A DNA stretch of 64,000 nt from Owenia fusiformis (lineage: Eukaryota; Annelida; Polychaeta; Sabellida; Oweniidae): contig CAIIXF020000003.1 in the NCBI GenBank assembly GCA_903813345.2, positions 14,148,931-14,212,930 of the forward strand. The letters run 5' to 3'. The notes below the pieces were generated by a model. The model searched no databases. It was not told where the DNA came from and saw nothing but the letters and a program-made list of their open reading frames with translations. Within the stretch, counting starts at the first letter, position 1; each line of letters starts with the position of its first letter. This document shows, one piece after another, positions 13,804-25,749 of this stretch. Position numbers and translations under genes: made by a program.

Positions 13804-13809
13804 TTAGTC

Positions 13810-14755
13810 TACTTTTCTTGCTCGACTTCATGACATTTACAAATGGCTTAAAGAACTACACCTTTCTGATTGTGGACAGAGAATGATTTGATCTTTATCC
13901 GTTCGTCAGTCAATTTCATACAATAGCCAATCAATCTATTGTGGCTGATTGATTATATTATACGAGTTATCTCTCTTCAGTGTTACCCGATATAGTTCCA
14001 ATTTCACACTACATAAAGTTGAAGGCTCTGGCTATATATTTCTGCAAGCTGACTTTAAATCATGTTCAGTGTTCTAATAATCAAGCTGGATTATCTTGTT
14101 CGTTAAGTTATTTCATCAGCAGCCTTAACTGTCAACTCTGCTATTTCTTCTATAAATTATACAATAGTTTCCCGTTTCAATAGTACTTCGACAAATGGCA
14201 TGTTTTTGTGATATTGATAATGGGTCGTGAAAGTTGGAAGTTCGATCTTGTATCATTCTGCGTTAATTATACTTTGGGATTTTAGGGGTTGTTTTTCTTA
14301 TACGTTACTATTTCCACGTGTCTTGCATTCTGAGTTTTGCATTACTTTATGATCTTGCCCATAGCTATTGTCACTGGGCCCCAGCATAAGGATACTAACA
14401 GGAATAATTGTCAGCAAAAATGGTGCACAAAGTTCGTATCAGACTGATAAACTTCCTGAGCGAAACAGTTTCTTTGAATTTCCTCGATATCGGAGATATT
14501 TGAGCATTTTTTCGTAGTTATATACAATAGGAACTTATTACAGTAGTTTGATTTACTAAATAAATGGAATCCAAAGGAGTAATATTGGTATGGACAACTT
14601 TTTGAACACACATTTCTCTTAAACCAGTCATAAAAAATCTTAACATTTAACACATCGCCAATTTAACGGTCATCTTTTGAATGGTAACAATATAATTTGA
14701 AAAATATATTATATACTTCCATCTACATTGTTTTAGAAAACACATCAAACACTTG
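13810..14755. other. Intronic sequence with no recognisable feature
   Basis: Only short frames (67 and 80 codons) without family resemblance. No array or inverted repeat was found. Confidence 0.45.
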
Positions 14756-14760
14756 TTTTG

Positions 14761-15086
14761 TTCTTGGTATCATGTTTCCAGAGTGAAATGAAACATCTTT
14801 CCGAACCTCATTGGAACAAAACGACATAAACACAACATGTTTAGGTCTCTCAATATTGTAATTGTACAAAGGACATTTTGGTTGATTTTAAAAAAGTATC
14901 TTGTTAATGAAATAAAAGTTTTATCTTGATTTGTATCTATTTGGGGGGATTTTGTTTTGAACACTTTTTTAAAATCAACCAAAAATTCCTTTGTATAACT
15001 ATAATATTGAGAGGTCTAAAACATTTTGTATATACTATTTTGTTCCAACAAGGTTCGGGAAAGACATTTTATTTCATTCTCAAGAA
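14761..15086. mobile_element. Foldback/MITE-like element, arms about 130 bp
   Basis: Arm 14761-14898 is the diverged reverse complement of 14963-15086. Matching blocks are ttcttgg, gaaatgaaacatctttcc, ccaaaatgt-type spacers and gttgattttaaaaaagt, around a loop of about 64 bp. The 70-codon minus-strand frame inside is a by-product. Likely an old non-autonomous transposon. Confidence 0.7.
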
Positions 15087-15089
15087 TTG

Positions 15090-16440
15090 GTAGAAAGGAG
15101 CAAAAACAATTGCACTAAAAAACAAAAAATGTTAACAAAAACAGTTATATAGAAATATTTCTAAATAATTTTCGCATTAAATTGTTGTCAGTCAGTCAAC
15201 ATTACATAAAATACCGTGTTTTTTACAGAATTTCTTCAATGATTGGTATTTATAGGAGAAAAACATTTTTGAATTCAGTTCTCCATATCGATACTACTCC
15301 TTTGACTGACTTGCTTTAGCGAATTTTGTCCGCCATGTTTGTTGATACTTACTGATGATACGTACAACATATCTTCCTGTTGTGTACCAGTGATTGTTGT
15401 TACATATTTGCAAAACAATTTTTTCTTTGTTTATTACACGTTATTTTCTACTTATGCTTGTAAACACACATATGCTTGTAAATCACTTATAGTATATTTC
15501 TAGCTGCATCAAGGCATCGGATTTTGTTGACGTATCATAAAACCAGCCGGGTCATCTATTATTTGTAACATAACGTAATACTATTGAATGCCATTGAATA
15601 AATAGTTCTGGATTAGTACTAGGTTAATACTATCACGGGTTGGTAATATTTTACGATAGATCCGTAAAAGTTTTATCATGGACTCACAAATGTTCTTTTA
15701 GAAATTCAATCCGACGTTTGTATGTTCCAAAAACAAAAACATTTCTGCATACTTGTAAATGTCAGTAATTTATCAGTATTGGAATGTCCCTTGAGGTCAC
15801 CAAGAAAAATGTCCAAGGATCTAACACGTGAGTAAAATCACTTGTAGCCATTTATAAAAATACAAAATAATGCAAGAAACAATAACATAACTGACTTATA
15901 TAATAAGCATATATAACATGTCTTTATATATAATCAAAATCCAGGAAAATAGAATATTTTATTCGGTCTTTGACTCGATGACCTAGATCCACAATTTTCG
16001 AAGTTGACTTTTTAAGATTAGGCAATTCTAATGTTAATAGTTTCGTTGTAGGACGAACATGGGCTATTTTTCAGGATGATTTATTTTATGATTTTATATT
16101 ACACTTTTTCTCCTCATTATCCTCTCATTACTCATGTATTTGAAATATGTTATCCGTTTAAACGATTTTGAAGTGATTTTTCTTGAAATACTGTAGGAAT
16201 AACAACATTTTACGTCTTTTGTGAATAATTTCATTTAAACTTTGATTTTGCATCGCGTATGTATAAGTAAATGTAGATGTCGCTTGTACGTGGGGACTCA
16301 ACCTTTAAACTAATAATTCAAAAATGAAATACTCTGTCTGTCCAATTTTTTAATGAAGCAAACTATTTAAGTAAAAATGTTCGAGGTCCGATTCGTCTAG
16401 ATATGCCCAGAGACGTATGCCAGGATGAATCGAGCATGCC
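15090..16440. other. Intronic sequence with no recognisable feature
   Basis: AT-rich, no reading frame above noise, no clear repeat structure. Confidence 0.45.
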
Positions 16441-16447
16441 GAGCGTG

Positions 16448-16738
16448 TCGAAGAGGCTCCATTTGTTATAGTAACAATCGTGAAGTGTTAGTTGCAATTT
16501 ATTAGTGCGAAAATATTTCCGATCATATTTTTTGCAACCATCATTTGCCTATACGTATGGAACATATATTTCATATTCATCTAGGTACGCCGAATCGAGG
16601 AAGCTCCATATGTAATAGTGACAATCGTGTAGTGCTAGTAATTGCATCTCAATAGTGCAATATCCGATCATATCTTGTGCCTCTGCACTATCATTTCAGT
16701 CCTGCCTATACGCATGGAACATACATTTTCAATTCAAA
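16448..16738 (+). repeat. Two-copy tandem duplication, period about 146 bp
   Basis: The copy at 16448-16580 (gaggctccatttgttatag, acaatcgtgaagtg, ttccgatcatat, gcctatacgtatggaacata) reappears at 16594-16738 with the same blocks in the same order and scattered substitutions and small indels. Confidence 0.7.
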
Positions 16739-16913
16739 CTCTCGAAAAAAGGACACAAATGACTGGAAGGATATACCTTTTTTGAGGTCGATAAGATCAA
16801 TTGTCACATTTAGAATAATTTCAAAATCATCTGCTGATGGTAGTGTCGTCCTGCTAGCTGATGTGCATCATTTCTGGGTAGGTATTTACTAGACTAGCAT
16901 TGTTCCAACAAAG

Positions 16914-18667
16914 TACAGGGTGTTCAAAAAAACGCAACCCAAAGAAATTGCTATATCTTGGAAAATACTTATTCAATTGTGTTCATATTTTCAGGAAAGA
17001 AAGAAGAGACTGAGTATGTATATCTCCTGTTGTTAGTTAGTTGTAGAACATGATGTCTTGGACACTTGCTCAAAAGACAGTTGTACTAGGAAAATACCAA
17101 AAACGTGAATGGAAAATCACTATAATGAACCGAAGTTAAATACTGGGGCATACTTTGTAACGTCACGAAAGATGAACAATTGCGCTTTTCTGTAAAATTC
17201 TCAATGAAAAGACGTCAAAAAGCTACATGGGACATTTTTGTACCCTTTTCTTTCGCATCGTTTGACAAGTTATCATGTTTGAAAATGTTTGAAATTTTCC
17301 ACGATCAAAATATATTAAAAACCTATATCTAAAATGTTTTTATTTTGATATATTTCTTAATTCTAATGCGTGCACGTGATGGCTGGATTTCAAGTTTACG
17401 CTTAAAATACTAAATGGGACATTTTTCGTACCCTACATATCATTTGATATTTAAGAAATTTGAAGGAAATTTAATATTTATTCTTCAGATTTATTAATTT
17501 TAGCTAAAACCTTGTTTCTTATTTTAATTTCAGCCTTTAAAAGTAATTAATTCCAAAATAAATGGCATTTTGCTTATCTAGGGGTCGTCAAAATACCCAG
17601 CGTGACGGCCTTTGGATTTTGTTTGAAGTTGAAAAATCAGCGTCACATTCCATTGTTACCTTAAAACTAATGACGTCATAATAAAGATCATTGCCTCAGG
17701 AAGTGATTCATACCTGTCTCATCAAAATTGATGAAAAAATAATGATTCTACATCATTTTGAAAAATAGCGCGCTCCTAAAATGTTACGCGTGACGGCATA
17801 TTTCTAACGTTTTGACCCACGAAGGACGCTCTAAAATGCTTTAAAATGAAAAATTCCATGTAAAATATACAAATGAGGTTTTAGAGGGTACCTATACGAA
17901 GATTTTGATATATAACATGAGTATGTTCGCTTTCCGAACTTTCCCGATATTTACATGGTAAGAGCATGGAACGTCAAAATTTGAAATATGCCCCAGTATT
18001 GAACTTCGGTTCTATATCTTGGAAAATACTAATTCAATTATCTTCATTTTTCAGGAAAAGAAAGAAGATACTGTGTATGTATAGCTCCTGTTGTTAGTTA
18101 GTTGTAAAACATGATACCTTGGACACCTGCCCAAAAGACAGTTGTACTCGAAAAATACGAAAAATGCAGTCAGAGGGGACTGCCAAAGCGATAAAACCAA
18201 ATAACTTTTTAACTATAATAGTGTTTTGGCACTTCAAATTTGGCACAAATTATCCTCATTCAATTTGAGTGGTGAATATGTGGAGTTTTATCAAAATCAC
18301 ACCAGGGACTTTACAGTCATGGTCATGGCGATTTGAAAGCATTTCGACCATGACTGTAAAGTCCCTGAAGTGATTTTGATTTCACTCTTTAGATTTACCA
18401 TACCGTGAATGAAGATGATTTGTGCCAAATTTGAACAGCCAAAACACTATGTTTGGGAAGTTATTTAGTTTTTTGCGTTTTTTGTATTTTCCTCGTACAA
18501 CTGTCTTTTGACCAGGTGTCCAAGGCATCACGTTTTACAGCTAACCATCTACAGGAGCTATACATACACAGTCTCTTCTTTCTTTCCTGAAAATATGAAC
18601 ATATTTGAACCAGTATTTTTCAAGATATAGCGATTTCTTTTGGTTGCGTTTTTTTGAACACCCTGTA
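16914..18667. mobile_element. Compound foldback transposon with CAGGGTGTTC ends and TA flanks
   Basis: The left end reads TACAGGGTGTTC followed by aaaaaaacgcaaccc. The right end is its reverse complement, ending gaacaccctgta. The right arm (about 18346-18665) is the reverse complement of 18013-18324, so the 3' two thirds form a near-perfect long hairpin. Its inner stem, 18290-18324 against 18346-18380, matches at 33 of 35 positions. The left-end sequence occurs twice, at 16950-17105 and 18013-18166, separated by a second element (17127-18012). TA-bounded CAGGGTG ends suit the Tc1/mariner group. No transposase is encoded. Confidence 0.8.
17127..18012. mobile_element. Nested TIR element inside the foldback transposon (886 bp)
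   Basis: It starts gaaccgaagttaaatactgg and ends with the inverse, ccagtattgaacttcggttc. The 26 bp TIRs, extending to ggggcata, differ at one position. It lies between the two copies of the host element's left end. No transposase-like frame is visible, so it is probably non-autonomous. Confidence 0.75.
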
Positions 18668-18669
18668 TT

Positions 18670-19670
18670 ACACTTTTAAGCTGCACGAATGTATGAGAAG
18701 GGACCTCGTATTCTAAGTATATTTGTTCGTAGCAGGCGAGGTCTACTCTAAAAATTATTCCATAATTTATCTTAATAACAGTTATACATTGAGACTAATT
18801 GTACATAAATCATGACGGGACTATACATAATTTAGTGAATTACGTACTAATGGTACCTTAGCCACACAAGTACATTAAAATACCCGATAACACAATGCAG
18901 AAGATGTTTTTTCGATTTATGCTTTATCGATTCAGCTTAAAATGGAATCTTTAAGTATATATGATTAGCCTGGTTTTAGGCCCCGTGGAACTTCTTTAAT
19001 TGAAATCGATCGATGCCCCAAAGGTTTAAATGCATTAAATATATATGTACTCATAGCCTCAATTTTATTTTCATATTACCATTAGTTCAGCCTTACCGTG
19101 TTTATATATTCGGAGCCAAGACGAATGATAATATCACATGAATCTATCCTCGTTACCTTTAAGTTGAAACTTTAACTGAAATCCTTATTGTTAAGCCAGG
19201 AGGAAAGATGGCCAAAATAAAGAATTTTTTATTATAGATGTGAATGAGTGTCGAACATTTTGTTTTTGTAACATTGGCAACAGCCCCCATCCCCCTTTTC
19301 ATCCCCGTCCCCAACCTAATTACACGTATTTTTGTTATATGCTGGAAACAATAAATAGAATAAAATTGCCTTCTCTATATTGTAGATTCAAGCAAGCAAC
19401 TCAATTCCAAGTTGCCAGCAAGGTAATCCTTCATTCATTTTAAGAGGAAGAACTACTTGCATTTTAGTAATTATAAAATCCGTTTAATGTGCTGAAGTCA
19501 ACTTAACTATAAGGGCAAAATAAATCATGCAGCAAAGATGACATAGTCCGTATGTCACTAAGTAGATAAAGTATGCTGTCAGTCAATCAATAAAAAGTCA
19601 TGGTTGTCCCTGTTTTCATATCGATTCTAAAAATCAATTTGACAAAATGACTATTAATATTAATTTTTAG
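18670..19670. other. Intronic sequence with no recognisable feature
   Basis: No array, inverted repeat or convincing frame; a 67-codon frame at 19240-19443 has no family resemblance. Confidence 0.45.
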
Positions 19671-19689
19671 TTTAGTGCACTCAGGGCTG

Positions 19690-20158
19690 AGCCTGTTTTT
19701 CTATCTTGGGTTCATCTACGATTTTCACATAGTTTGTTAATTTGTAATTAAGATGTTTTATTTTTCTTGCTGGGTCCCTTCTCTGTGACCTTGTGTGTAC
19801 AAATTAGATTCATTTACGATTTCCACATAGTTTGTTAATTTGTTTTTTCTTGCTGGGTTATGTAACAACCGTTGGTCCTTTCGCTGTGGTTCTTGTGTGT
19901 ACACATTGGATATAGTTTTTCGATTTACACATAGTTTTTTATTATGTCATTTTCTTGCTGGGTTATGTAACAATATTTGGTCTTTACTCTGTGGCACTTG
20001 GTGTGTACAAATTGGATATATTTACTATTTACGCATAGTTTTTTAATTTGCAATTTTTTTACTGGGTTCTGTAACAATGTTTGGTCCTTTCTCTGTGGCA
20101 CATGTGTGTATTTATAAATTGGATTCATCTACGATTTCCACATAGTTTGTTAATTTAC
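19690..20158 (+). repeat. Tandem array, period about 100-108 bp, about 4.5 copies
   Basis: Each unit contains ttcatctacgatttccacat, agtttgttaatttg, tcttgctgggttatgtaaca, ttggtcctttctctgtgg and tgtgtgtacaaattggat. Copies begin near 19711, 19809, 19917, 20024 and 20124, with visible divergence. Confidence 0.75.
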
Positions 20159-20432
20159 AGCAATCCCAATCTGCTATTCTATCTGAGGAATTCAACCAGT
20201 GAAAGATTAATGAGAATTAAGGCCAGTGGTCAGTTTATCTGAATGTTAAATAATTGCCAATCCTGGTTAGTTTCATTGTAAATAAACTGAAGTCAATTAA
20301 CAGATTGTGGGAATATATCTACCAACAAATAAACCATTACTCACAGTTTAGTAGGTTTACCTCGGATATAAACACACGAAGTTCATATTATTGTTAAATC
20401 TATGAAGAAAATTATAAAAAATGAATGAAATT

Positions 20433-20608
20433 ACCCCCCCCCCTGGCCAAAAATTCTTTCAAAATCACGCAGTTTTTCACAATTCTGAGCACTTTTTAAG
20501 TGATATTGGCCATTTATGGACAAAACTTGTTTCAAGTGAACCAGTGCACCCCTGGATATTTTCAAAAAGTGACCCCCCCCCCCTCGGCAAATCCTGGCTA
20601 CGAGCCAG
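20433..20608 (-). mobile_element. Poly-C-bounded MITE-like repeat, family A copy 1
   Basis: Read on the minus strand it begins ggctcgtagccaggatttgc and holds aaagtgctcagaattgtg and aaaactgcgtgattttgaa, then a G run. The same core in the same order is found at 34808-34990 (plus) and a diverged copy at 58395-58497. C/G homopolymer runs occur at both sides. Overlapping frames on both strands are by-products. Confidence 0.65.
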
Positions 20609-20609
20609 T

Positions 20610-21060
20610 TAGGCATTAACAATGATGTAAGCCAATGGTTATGTAATTATATGTGCTGAATCGTCTTACACTGCATATACATTAAATAACATATTCTTGA
20701 GAAAATTGCAAAGGTTTTCCAAATAATCAATTTCGAGCTAGAATTTTTCAGTCAATTAGTTTCATACTTCAAAGGATTTAACGGAAGGTCTTGACGTACA
20801 ATTATGTATTGTTTGACAACTCCAATCCAAATACAAAAAGGTTCCAAATGAATTATATTTATTACTTCGGACAATCCATTTATCACTTAACAGCTACTTG
20901 ACCAGGTGATGTATTAGATACAAAATAGTGAAGTTGTTAATTGGCCTAACTCCCAATAGGAATTCTTTATAGATGGACAGATCTGTCCAGTTTAATTACC
21001 AATACCCAACGTGATGAGCTCTATATTGACGGCATCGCTGTTTTTGCTCAGAGGGAAATG
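20610..21060. other. Intronic sequence with no recognisable feature
   Basis: AT-rich, no frames or repeats noted. Confidence 0.4.
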
Positions 21061-21064
21061 TGTA

Positions 21065-21115
21065 TACAGGGTGTCCTAAAAGTAACTTTACGCTGGTGTT
21101 CACTCTTTCGGTTAT
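21065..21115 (+). mobile_element. Solo Tc1/mariner-type transposon end
   Basis: TACAGGGTGTCCTAAAAGTA is the form of terminal sequence used by many IS630-Tc1-mariner elements at TA targets. No matching inverted end or transposase was found within the next 2 kb, so only a relic end is supported. The 88-codon frame at 21255-21521 has no recognised similarity. Confidence 0.4.
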
Positions 21116-21529
21116 AATAGCGGCCGGACATCTACTATCGGTATTGATTGGATACACTTTGTTCAACTGATTCTAAATAGTAAATACATTATTAAGATAT
21201 TAATTTAGAAAAAATCAATAAATACCATTATGACTAGATAGTGTCAATCATCATTTGAAACAGCTTCCACAAACCTTTTTAATTGTTGCTTACATATTCA
21301 TACTTGTTTTTCCCAATTCATGTTGGAAACTCCTTGATTACCGAAATGATGAGTTTCAGCATGACATTGTTGTTCCTCGCTTATTTGAGGAGGCCATCAA
21401 AGCACTCACCCAAGCGTGTGGAATGACAAACGAGAGAGGCACTCTTGTAAACGGCGTTCGCATAAAAACTGAAACAAGTACTCACAGTGGGATATTTCAA
21501 AATGAACAGATTTGTACATGAGATGATGG

Positions 21530-22190
21530 AGCTGATAGCAATACATATTAAACGAATACTACGAACGGTCCATGGAACCCACCCACTAAACATGTGTAAT
21601 TTTTCAACTGCTTCTAAAATAGATAAGGAATTGTACTATTAAGCTGAAGAAATCTATCATTAGAAATTATCTAAGGTTCCGTCCACTATAAGCCCAGGAA
21701 TGAGGGTTTTCTGTACAAAAGATCAATTACAGAGGTCTCTAATAGAACTTCTACCCTTAGAAAACACAATTTATAGGGATTACAATTCGATGGTACATTT
21801 TGAAGACGAACTATTTCTGAGCATATTTAAACATGACGTCAAAATGCAAACCTAGATATACATATATCCAATTTAATTTTCCTGGTGAATAATTCTACGA
21901 GTTCCTTAAAATCAATTCAATATTTGCTACAATGGGTTCGTTTTGTGCTTTATAGCAATAACGGAAACACCGACTATATCAATTGGCCATTCATCTCTCA
22001 GAATCCTGCATTCTCTCTTCTACTTACAATCGGTTTTTCAGTTTCTTTTGTTCTTTTTCATGTTCTTCGCAGCTTTATAGTTTGTGTCCCCTTTACATTG
22101 TGGGATCCAGAGTCTTAACTATCCATTGGAATACTCGCAGCTGTAGATAAAGAGAGACTCTGATGAATCAGAATCATCTTTATTTGTATC
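21530..22190. other. Intronic sequence with no recognisable feature
   Basis: No frame, array or inverted end noted. Confidence 0.4.
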
Positions 22191-22194
22191 TATC

Positions 22195-22990
22195 TTAAAC
22201 TTACACGATTGCAGCATAGGTCAGCGTTTCTGTTTATATTTATATTCATTTGGTTATACACGATTGCAACACAGGTCAGCCTTTCTGTGTATCTATATTT
22301 ATTATACACGATTGTAACATAGGTCAGCGTTTCTGTGTATCTATATTGGTTATACACGATTGCAACACAGGTCAGCTTTCCTGTGTATCTATATTGGTTA
22401 TACACGATTGCAACACAGGTCAGCCTTTCTGTGTATCTATATTGGTTATACACGACCATAACCCGGCCAGGTCAACGTTTCTGTGTATCTATATAGGTTA
22501 TACACGATTGCAACATAGGTCAGCCTTTTTGTGTATCTATATTGGTTATACACGATTGCAACACAGGTCTGCTTTCTGTGTATCTCTATTGTTTATACAC
22601 GATTGCAACACAGGTCAGCCTTTCTGTTTATCTATATTGGTTATACACGACTGCAACACAGGTCAGCCTTTCTGTGTATCTATATTGGTTATACACGACC
22701 ATAACCCGGCCAGGTCAACGTTTCTGTGTGTCAATATAGGTTAGACACGATAATAAATGCAACACAGGTCAGCCTTTTTGTGTAACTATATTGGTTATAC
22801 ACGATTGCAACACAGGTCAGCCTTTCTGTGTATCTATATATTGGTTATACACGATTTCAACACAGGTCAGCCTTTCTGTATATATATATATTGGTTATAC
22901 ACAATTGTAACACAGATCAACATTTTTTGTATCTGTATAGGGCATACACAGTTGGAACACAAGTCAGCTGCTGTTGTTTGGCCATGCACA
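22195..22990 (+). repeat. 48 bp minisatellite, about 16 copies
   Basis: The unit is about ggttatacacgattgcaaca followed by caggtcagcctttctg and tgtatctatatt. The period is 48 bp, a multiple of three, which leaves a 164-codon frame open on the plus strand and an 89-codon frame on the minus strand. These are products of periodicity, not evidence of a gene. A variant unit with cgaccataacccggccaggt appears twice, at about 22455 and 22697, roughly 243 bp (five units) apart, showing that a block of units was duplicated. Units after 22740 are more diverged. Confidence 0.9.
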
Positions 22991-22999
22991 ATTACAACA

Positions 23000-25670
23000 T
23001 TGTTTAGCTATTATGTGGCCAAAGTCGAATGTATACACGATTACATGTCTGCTTCTTCATTATATATAATTCTATACTGGATGGTGATCATACATTCTTG
23101 ATATTTGATGAATGTTACATGGTTGACGTGGTCGATATTTGCCCAAGTACGTGGACATCCTTTACACTGCTAAAAAGTAGATTAAATACTGTGTTGCGAG
23201 TAATTCTGACAAATTGAATCAAACTTCTTTTTGTAACAGCTCCTTTATCCAGTATGTCTAATTATGTTTGATTAGGACTGAACATTGGTCGAAATAGCGT
23301 TTTTCCTTGCGTAGCTGTTTGACATGTCTTTCACACGTCATTGGTATTTTCCTTTTGGTGTGGACTTGTTAACTCGGATTCATGAAACATGTCAGCTTTT
23401 CACATTCTGGTTACTCTCTTCATTTTGATAGGGCTGGACATTAAGAGAGAAAACTATTTTCCTTTTTAAGGTTTTTGAGTTTTACTAACATCCCCCCTTA
23501 GGCCATCCACCCCTCTTAAATACTCAATATACCGGTAAAAAGGGGGTGGCTTCGATGTGCAGTCGATATTTCATTATATTATTGTTTCCCAGATTCACGT
23601 CACGTAACTTGCAACAGTCTCGAAATATTATGATATGGTCAACCTCCAGTTGCAAAACACCACTGCATATACAAGTAAGCAGAGTTCAGATCTATCCCCA
23701 AAATGGTTGCGATGACCTAGTATCATTTGTTATGTGTCATCCATGCTCCATTAGGCTCTTAATTAGTGAAGGGGAACTTGACGTCGATGGCCCATCATTC
23801 CTGTTAGACTTATTCGGATACCTATTACATCTTCCTGTTTCACTAGAAACATGACTGAAAAGCAATGAAATGTCATGGTTTATCATTATGGTATAATTGT
23901 TAGTTACTGATTTAGAGGAACAATATCTGTAATTTTCCTCCTAATGACACTTTAGTTTTAGTGCGTGATGATAAGTGAAACTTACACAATCAAAGGACTT
24001 GGACACAAACGTTCTTTTCTGAAAGTATCGAAGCTTGAAAGAAACCCTTACCTAATGTAAAAAGTTTTAAAATTTGAAATATATTCGCACATTTTTTAGT
24101 TTTAAAAGGCAATTGATTGTTTTATATGAACAATTTTTCAAGTTGCAATGACTTGTACTCATTGCAGGTAGTTTATAGCTAGACTCTGCGTGTGGAGTAC
24201 ATGAATTGAAAATATTTAAAGTGTAAGTTTGGAGGAAAATTAAAGCTTCAAACCATTTAAGAAAACTATTTTGTTTTCTTGTCACTTTTTCTCATCGAGC
24301 ATTATCCAGAACTGGGACATGATCAGGGTGACATTTTGGTAGTATTTTATTAGCATTCCGATAGTGTTTTTAGATGGAATGTAGGTACAATTCATTTGTT
24401 TAAGACTTTAGACAAAATAAGTAGGTCCCTATGGTGACATTCACATTCTTGTCTTTGGTGTAAATATTTTGTAAAGAGGCAATGTCTGTTAGCTGGGACT
24501 CTCGTGGTATCCCTTGATGTTTTTTACGTCAGTTTCTGAATCATTTGAGAAAGGAAATCTTAACTACGGTATTTAAAAGAAACAGATGCATTTACTATAT
24601 ATTTGGGGTATTTATAGATCGCTGTTCCAAATAGGAAGGTCAGACAGAAGAACGAGCGACATTATATGAACCGAGAACAGCCATTTTGCATATGGCGAAT
24701 ACTATAACATTTTTGTTGCTCTTACGCGGTATACCAAAGGACCACGCAAGCGAATTTCAGATATTTTGTTATTGGGGAATTATCGGGATTACACGACCCC
24801 TCTTTATTGCTCCCAGTTACTTATAAGCACCCACGCAGACTCAGAAAAAAACAATAAAGCGACAATCAAAAACCAGCACTTTGTAATTCAACTGCAATAT
24901 TCCATAATCACGATATCCAGGCTCGTTCATGGATCAAAAATAGTACATTGATCATTTATAAATCGAAAAACATTTTCGTTGAAGAAAACATTGATACCAT
25001 TGTCCTATCAGTATTTGACGTACATCTGTAGTAATTTTTGTTTTTCGTATTGTGTGGCGTCTTTTGTTATCAGAAGGTACGTCACACCTGGTGAACATCT
25101 TGGAGAAACTTACAAATTACAAGGTCACCAAAATAATTGATATCAACCGTATAACCGATAATAAGGTCAGTACATGTGTTAATCCCGATGCTCTTCACAC
25201 GTTTGCTCTTGTAGGCACTTTCAGGAAACGATTATATTATTAGGTGTTTGATGTGAACCTATTCTTGGTACTATATCCCAGTTTAGCAGGTAGAATTATG
25301 TTGTTTAGGGCGCAAATGCATTTTCATTCTTGTATGGTGTAATTTTCTGAATTTCCATGTGCTGCATTTGGGTTAAAATGAATGTGTTTTACTGCAGCAT
25401 GAGCTGTCTTTAAGAAACGAAGTATTTCGAGTGATAAAAAAGGGAACCAGACGCATATCTGTATAATTATATTCATCAATGTCAAAAGATAATGGTTTCT
25501 CTCTGAGCTGCACCATCACTTCAATTGTTCAAATTCTAAATATTTTGACATGATTTAGTGCCCACGTTTCAGGAGAAGTAAAAACAGTTGTTTCCATGTT
25601 GGAAAGCTGACATTTCTGTTTTCGGCATTACATTTTTGCTAAGTCATAATCATCTTCTAACATATGGATA
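23000..25670. other. Intronic sequence with no recognisable feature
   Basis: Several frames of 60-102 codons (the longest at 23546-23854) lack family motifs, and their splice context is not convincing. No repeats above background. Confidence 0.4.
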
Positions 25671-25673
25671 TAT

Positions 25674-25745
25674 GACAACACAAACAACAACAATATTTAC
25701 AACAATATTTACAACACGAACAACAACATCATTTACAACAACATA
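25674..25745 (+). repeat. AAC-rich microsatellite
   Basis: Imperfect acaacaacaatatttacaac and related units repeat over about 70 bp. Confidence 0.7.
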
Positions 25746-25749
25746 CGTC

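Noticed and set aside
21255-21593. Transposase remnant after the solo TACAGGGTGTCC end
   Set aside because: Frames on both strands were read and no DDE-family motif could be followed.
22250-22744. 164-codon frame in the 48 bp minisatellite as a gene
   Set aside because: The period is 16 codons, the opposite strand is also open, and units contain indels that break the frame at both sides.
23546-23854. 102-codon frame as an exon
   Set aside because: No recognised similarity; flanking splice sites are not convincing.
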